From Poriferisodalis sp965116245 (GTDB lineage Bacteria; Actinomycetota; Acidimicrobiia; Acidimicrobiales; Poriferisodalaceae): 64,000 nucleotides of DNA. The notes beneath the pieces are model-generated. The model did no database searches. It saw only the letters and a list, made by a program, of their open reading frames with translations, and was not told the DNA's origin. Shown here in pieces: positions 59,656 through 64,000 of the stretch. The position numbers and the translations under genes are program-made. Within the stretch, counting starts at the first letter, position 1. Every line of letters begins with the position of its first letter. Location: positions 2,108,001-2,172,000 of the forward strand of contig OZ220497.1 of assembly GCA_965116245.1 (NCBI GenBank), written 5' to 3'.

Positions 59656-61479
59656 TCACTGTTGGGGTGGAGCGTAGCCGTACACGCCAGAATAGGTGCC
59701 AACTATGGTGGCGCCTGTAGTCGGCTCGGCGATAGACAATCTCAGCGTTCCTTCGGTGAATGGCACAAATGTATCTGGGTTGGAAGCGCCCGGTGGAATA
59801 TGCCAGACGCCACCCGCAATGGCATCGCTTCCGATGACCAACGTAGCTCCAGATGCAAAACGCTTGAGATCCAATACGAGTGTCATTCCGCTTAGAGAGT
59901 TGTCTTCGTTGACGCCTATTGCCGCGATGGACACTGGCTTTTCGAAGCCGGTAAGCAGGGTGCGTTCCTGTGCGTCGGCATAGCCAGCGATGATGCCCAT
60001 GGCTTCGATCGGTTCGGGGAATCCGTTCAAGCGAAGGTCGGTTATGGTACCTTCCATCCAGGGGTTGGGACTCACGTCGCTTTGCCACGTTGTTTCAAAA
60101 GAAAAATCCAGCGAACCCGATTCGGCGGGTAAGCCAGCTACAGCCTGTTGTTGGGGCCAGTCGGGTGGTTGTGGTGTTAGATCGGCCAAGATGTCGGCCT
60201 GGCGATTACGAATGAAAGTGCGTACTCGCTCGGTGTCGGCTGCTGCAATGGCTGCGGCATCGGGGAGGGCGTGTTGCTGGACGATGGCTGCCATTTTGTC
60301 TGCCGCAAGCAACAGCTCGTCGGGATCCCAAGCAGTGTCCAAGATGCTCTTCAGTCGTGCGACGTAGGCGTCGCGCCAGTCTGGGTGGTGATATAGCCGG
60401 TTTGAGATAGCACCCAGGGCCAACACAGACGGAGGCGGGTCGGAGATGCGGTCAAAAGGGTTGGGGTCATCTTCGAGTAGGAATGTGCTGTCGGTTCCCC
60501 ACGGAAGAAACACGAAGCGACCACCTGGCTCACGATAGAACCAGTAGTTATTGTGGTTGCCAGCATACCCGTCCCAGTGGCCGATCAGCACTTCTGTCGC
60601 CCAAAATGTCAGAAATAGTTCCAAGTCAACCGCATCAGCCAACGCTCTAAGCCCGGCGGGGGACCGGTCTGCCAGAGCAGATACCACCGCATCTATATCG
60701 GACCAGTCGTCGACGTCCTCGTGAGTCTTCTTCTCAAACGTGCCTCTAAATTCGGCATCAAAGTCGCTGACGTTTCCCTCGTAGACATTGCCGTCTGAGC
60801 TTTCGAAATGACGTTCCAAGAAGGGCGCTTTGATTTCCTCAACATGAGTGTATAGGCCCAGCTTATTGCCATTGAGCGTCACCGTCGCGAAACTGCAACG
60901 AGGTGCGGGATAACCGACCGCGGCAAAAACTCGGTAAGCCATGCAGGTATTGATCATTGACGGATCCTGAACGTTGTTGTTCAGAGTCATCCGTTCCATG
61001 ACTCCGCCAAGTGCTTGATTGTCCTCATATCTATCGAAGCGAAGTTTGATAGACGGCTTTGTATCGCTTTGAGAGCCTACAAAACCCTTCTTTCGGATTC
61101 CGACATCGCGCAAGGTCACCCCATCAACCGAGACGTTTGCTTTAAACCAGGTGTAGATTTTGGCGAAGGGACGCGAGAGGTTGTACTCACTAGCCTCCGC
61201 AAACACGTCCTCAAGCGTGCGAGTCTGGTGACGCAGGGTGTCCCAGTCGGCGACCGGTATCTCAATGCTGATGTCCATTACATGGTCAAGGTCAAAGTAC
61301 TTGTGGCTGGGGTCAACCGCTGAATCATCAACTAACTCGGCTGATTCATCAACCGTTATAGTCGTTCGTGAGATGGCAGTCGTGGGACTTGACTCGCCGA
61401 CGTCTTCGGACTGACTGCTGCAGTTAGTTGCACCTATAGTCGCCGCCAGCAGCGCTACAACCATGCAAATGCGCATCAT
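59656..61479 (-). CDS. CotH-kinase-family lipoprotein
   Basis: 607 residues. Signal MRICMVVALLAATIGATNC gives a lipidated Cys at 20. The CotH fold is marked by KYFDLDHVMDISIEIPVADW (start), RDVGIRKKGFVGSQSDTKPS, LGLYTHVEEIKAPFLERHF and, for the active site, LIGHWDGYAGNHNNYWFYRE with FLPWGTDSTF. CotH proteins are atypical protein kinases that phosphorylate spore-coat or cell-surface proteins. Here a beta-rich C-terminal domain (TFVPFTEGTLRLSIAEPTTG) is added. Its neighbours do not explain it. Convergent with the YgeX-like gene. Confidence 0.9.
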   Translation of the reverse strand: MMRICMVVALLAATIGATNCSSQSEDVGESSPTTAISRTTITVDESAELVDDSAVDPSHKYFDLDHVMDISIEIPVADWDTLRHQTRTLEDVFAEASEYNLSRPFAKIYTWFKANVSVDGVTLRDVGIRKKGFVGSQSDTKPSIKLRFDRYEDNQALGGVMERMTLNNNVQDPSMINTCMAYRVFAAVGYPAPRCSFATVTLNGNKLGLYTHVEEIKAPFLERHFESSDGNVYEGNVSDFDAEFRGTFEKKTHEDVDDWSDIDAVVSALADRSPAGLRALADAVDLELFLTFWATEVLIGHWDGYAGNHNNYWFYREPGGRFVFLPWGTDSTFLLEDDPNPFDRISDPPPSVLALGAISNRLYHHPDWRDAYVARLKSILDTAWDPDELLLAADKMAAIVQQHALPDAAAIAAADTERVRTFIRNRQADILADLTPQPPDWPQQQAVAGLPAESGSLDFSFETTWQSDVSPNPWMEGTITDLRLNGFPEPIEAMGIIAGYADAQERTLLTGFEKPVSIAAIGVNEDNSLSGMTLVLDLKRFASGATLVIGSDAIAGGVWHIPPGASNPDTFVPFTEGTLRLSIAEPTTGATIVGTYSGVYGYAPPQQ

Positions 61480-61606
61480 ATGCTATGTTGCCTCTCTCGC
61501 ATTGAAACGTCGGATCACGCCTCGTAAAGCGCACGTACAAACAGAACGTGTGCCTGACCTATGTGTGCGTGAACTTACGTGGCAAATACTGAGTTAGCCC
61601 ATCTCG

Positions 61607-62845
61607 CTAGCTCATACGGAAGTCAGGATCGTGACGGCGGAGCTCGCGGCGGGCGATCGTCATCTTATGTACTTCGTCGGGGCCATCGGCAATGCGTAGC
61701 GTCCGCATATGGGCGTACATCTCAGCTAGCGGGAAGTACTGCGTAACACCAGCAGCGCCATGGACCTGAATGGCGCGGTCTATGACCTTGAGCGCCATAT
61801 TCGGGATGGCCACCTTGATGCCGGAGATTTCCTGGGCTGCGGCCTTGTTGCCGATTGTGTCCATGAGGTGCGCTACATGCAGGACGTACTCGCGAGCCTG
61901 GTCAATCTCGATACGTGCCTCGGCGATCCAGTCCTGGATTAACCCTTGTTGCGCGACCGGCTTTCCGAACGTCTCGCGTTCCAGCGCCCGCAAGCACATG
62001 TACTCCAAAGCCCGCTCGGCCACGCCGATTGAGCGCATGCAGTGATGGATACGACCCGGCCCTAGTCGTGCTTGGCTGATTGCGAAACCCTCGCCCTCGC
62101 CGCCGAGGATGTGGTCTTGGGGCACGCGTACATTTTCGTAAACCAACTCAGGGTGGCCGCCGCGGTCATGGAAACCGAAGACGCGCGGGTCGCGATCAAC
62201 GGTGATGCCCTCCGCATCTCGGGGTACGACGATCATTGACTGCTGGCGATGGCGCGGTCCGTCAGGGTCATTCTTGCCCATGACGATGAGCACCTTGCAT
62301 TCGGGTCGCAGTGCGTTGGAGGAGAACCACTTGCGGCCATTGAGCACGTACTCGTCGCCATCGCGGTCAATTCGCAAGCGGATATTGGAAGCATCCGAGC
62401 TAGCCACTTCAGGTTCGGTCATTGAGAACGTGGACCGGATTTCGCCATCCAAGAGCGGCGCAAGGTACTGCTGCTTCACTCGCTCTGAGCCATACAGGTT
62501 GAGGATTTCCATGTTGCCGGTGTCAGGCGCAGCACAGTTCAGGGCTTCGGAACTGAACGGCACCTTGCCGAGCTGTTCTGATATTGGCGAATAGTCCAGG
62601 TTGGAGAGCTTGGTTCCGGGAGCGTCCGGATCAAGGTGTGGGATGAACAGATTCCATAGCCCCCGCTCGCGGGCGGCCGCTTTGAGCTTCTCCATGATCG
62701 CAGGCGTGGCGTGGACGTCTCCGGCGGCGGCGAGCTCAGCGTGTTGCTGGTGGTATTCCTCCTCATTGGGGTAAATGTGGTCGTCCATGAACGACCTCAC
62801 GGCCTCTTGCATCTCGAGGCCCTTGTCGGTGTAGGCGTGTGCCAT
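61607..62845 (-). CDS. Acyl-CoA dehydrogenase
   Basis: 412 residues from ATG 62845, with AGGAG upstream on the minus strand; the longest frame reaches 62920. MEILNLYGSERVKQQYLAPL, STFSMTEPEVASSDASNI, YVLNGRKWFSSNALRPECKV, FGFHDRGGHPELVYENVRVP and HHCMRSIGVAERALEYMCLR follow the usual order, and IQVHGAAGVTQYFPLAEMY closes the active site. The N-terminus YTDKGLEMQEAVRSFMDDHI is like mammalian ACAD10/11-type enzymes. It oxidises an acyl-CoA using FAD and electron-transferring flavoprotein. It is divergent from the YtcJ-like gene. Confidence 0.95.
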   Translation of the reverse strand: MAHAYTDKGLEMQEAVRSFMDDHIYPNEEEYHQQHAELAAAGDVHATPAIMEKLKAAARERGLWNLFIPHLDPDAPGTKLSNLDYSPISEQLGKVPFSSEALNCAAPDTGNMEILNLYGSERVKQQYLAPLLDGEIRSTFSMTEPEVASSDASNIRLRIDRDGDEYVLNGRKWFSSNALRPECKVLIVMGKNDPDGPRHRQQSMIVVPRDAEGITVDRDPRVFGFHDRGGHPELVYENVRVPQDHILGGEGEGFAISQARLGPGRIHHCMRSIGVAERALEYMCLRALERETFGKPVAQQGLIQDWIAEARIEIDQAREYVLHVAHLMDTIGNKAAAQEISGIKVAIPNMALKVIDRAIQVHGAAGVTQYFPLAEMYAHMRTLRIADGPDEVHKMTIARRELRRHDPDFRMS

Positions 62846-62946
62846 GTCGTTGCTCCTGACTTGTTGGTTGAGACTCTCTGGTCCGAAACTACTTGGTTTA
62901 ATGGTGCGTGGCAGCAGCACCTACAGGTACACCAGCGAGGCTCTAG
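62846..62946. promoter_or_regulatory. Divergent promoter region, acyl-CoA dehydrogenase / YtcJ-like
   Basis: 101 bases hold both promoters. GCGAGG (62935-62940) is six bases before GTG 62947 and supports that start. Confidence 0.4.
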
Positions 62947-64000
62947 GTGGCACAAACGGCACAGATGGCACAAATGGGACCGATAACGGTTTACCCAGCG
63001 GCGCGAATCCACACCATGGACCCCGGCAGGCCCCAGGGCACCGCAGTGGCGGTTGCCGACGGGCGCATCGTTTCGGTGGGCTCAATGGACTCAATGCGGC
63101 CTTGGCTGAGGCGTTACCCCTACGAGGTTGACGACCGTTATGCCGACAACATCATTTTTCCGGGCTTCATTGACCCGCACACCCACCTGCGTCTCAGCGG
63201 CACGTACATGGGTCTGCACTATGTCGGCCCAATTGACTCGGCTTCGCCGACGGGGCTGCGCAAGGGCTTACCGAACCGCGACGCAGTGCTCCACCAGATG
63301 CATGCACTGGTGGCCGAGCACGCTGATCCTCGCGCACCACTGACCGCATGGGGATATGACCCTGCCAGCCAACAAGGCCACCTTGATCGCGACATGCTTG
63401 ACGAACTCAGCGACACGGTGCCTATGTGGATTTGCGCTTACGCGCCTCACATCATCTACGCCAACTCCCCGATGCTTGAGTTGATCGGTGTCAACGACGA
63501 CTCAATCGGCCATGGGCTGGGTCGCTACCCGGATGGTCGCCTGAATGGCTGGTTTGTAGAGACCGAGGCCACTGCCCGGGCGACTCGGCCAGTGGCCGCG
63601 GCGGTGTATGGGCCAGGTGCCGGCCGGGCAGCAATTGACCGCATGGGTGCGGTCGCTCGTGCTGCGGGGGTGACCACGACCGCCGACCTGGTGTGGGGAA
63701 TGGCGGATGGCTTTGAGCCGGAATGGGACGATCACGCGGACGCCATTGCTGAGGGCACCTTCCCGCTGCGGATCTTCATGATCCCATTCGAACCGAAGTT
63801 GGTGCGCACCTACGGCAGCGAGATGCTCGACTTCTTGGAGCACATGCGCGCACGAGGCGACGACAGGCTCAATACGCACGGCGTGAAGTATGTAAATGAC
63901 GGTTCCTATCCGTCCATGACTCTGGTTATGAATGAACCCGGTTACCTCGACCAAGACACTGCCCACACGGGCGAGGTGCCCTGGGAGGACATGGTTGAGC
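62947..64000 (+). CDS. YtcJ-like amidohydrolase (5' part; runs off the window)
   Basis: At least 351 residues, open to the window end. GTG 62947 follows GCGAGG; ATG 62965 and ATG 62974 are in-frame alternatives. TVYPAARIHTMDPGRPQG and AVAVADGRIVSVG are the beta-sandwich start of the amidohydrolase_3 family, NIIFPGFIDPHTHLRLSGTY carries the His-x-His metal pair and THGVKYVNDGSYPSMTLVM matches YtcJ-type proteins. The family hydrolyses amides or cyclic N-compounds. The C-terminal third lies outside the window. It could link to the nitrogen-salvage genes upstream, although on a separate transcript. Confidence 0.88.
   Translation, partial: MAQTAQMAQMGPITVYPAARIHTMDPGRPQGTAVAVADGRIVSVGSMDSMRPWLRRYPYEVDDRYADNIIFPGFIDPHTHLRLSGTYMGLHYVGPIDSASPTGLRKGLPNRDAVLHQMHALVAEHADPRAPLTAWGYDPASQQGHLDRDMLDELSDTVPMWICAYAPHIIYANSPMLELIGVNDDSIGHGLGRYPDGRLNGWFVETEATARATRPVAAAVYGPGAGRAAIDRMGAVARAAGVTTTADLVWGMADGFEPEWDDHADAIAEGTFPLRIFMIPFEPKLVRTYGSEMLDFLEHMRARGDDRLNTHGVKYVNDGSYPSMTLVMNEPGYLDQDTAHTGEVPWEDMVE

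Noticed and set aside
1..64000. tRNA, rRNA or other RNA genes
   Set aside because: No conserved tRNA arms or rRNA segments were noticed by eye, but a covariance-model search (tRNAscan-SE, Infernal) was not possible.

Overview
Organism. The window is GC-rich (by eye near 58-60%), densely coded and uses many GTG/TTG starts. Gene content (13E12/DUF222-HNH protein, luciferase-like flavoprotein oxidoreductases, P450s, AtsD-like sulfatases, lipoproteins with Thr/Ala/Pro or acidic linkers, KatG, CoA-transferase) points to an actinobacterium. The load of sulfatases, TauD/PhyH dioxygenases and ABC importers resembles marine or sponge-associated Acidimicrobiia. This is inference from family content; no ribosomal marker is present.

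Layout. 1-3 kb: 3' end of katG and a lone CoxL-type molybdenum hydroxylase large subunit. 3.2-6.3 kb: HNH protein and a luciferase-like monooxygenase. 6.3-13 kb: a translationally coupled two-gene defence-type module on the minus strand, made of a PLD-nuclease/SNF2 helicase and a type ISP-like adenine methyltransferase. The methyltransferase gene carries a 16-base C tract in frame and is therefore a strong phase-variation candidate. 13-21 kb: alkyl sulfatase, two TauD-family dioxygenases, an AtsD-like sulfatase and two P450s. 22-28 kb: a dipeptide/opine-type ABC importer with a fused permease-ATPase. 28-36 kb: two more sulfatases flanking a CoA-transferase, a carotenoid oxygenase and an acyl-CoA-dehydrogenase-fold flavoprotein. 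36-46.6 kb: a LacI-regulated locus of bicupin, CUT1-type sugar ABC importer and three two-domain NTF2/SnoaL-like paralogues of unknown function. 46.7-50.3 kb: VOC protein, a structured repeat, a PhyH dioxygenase, a small membrane coiled-coil protein and a second luciferase-like protein. 50.5-59.5 kb: a same-strand run of a PLP fold-II protein, M20 L-carbamoylase/allantoate-hydrolase-like protein, D-carbamoylase-type nitrilase, XdhD-like Mo/Fe-S hydroxylase, SsnA-like amidohydrolase and diaminopropionate ammonia-lyase. This strongly recalls the enteric xdhD/ssnA/ygeX purine (urate) degradation cluster. 59.6-64 kb: CotH-kinase lipoprotein, acyl-CoA dehydrogenase, and the 5' part of a YtcJ-like amidohydrolase.

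How it works together. The region looks like a catabolic accessory stretch: importers bring in organic solutes, sulfatases and Fe(II)/2OG dioxygenases remove sulfate esters, and P450s, flavoproteins and CoA enzymes process the carbon skeleton. A separate nitrogen-salvage cluster handles purine, hydantoin or ureide-like compounds. The phase-variable restriction-like module is the clearest defence element. Several gaps between genes contain short direct repeats. The best leads are the C16 tract, the XdhD-SsnA-YgeX-like cluster, and the ABC operon with NTF2-like paralogues.
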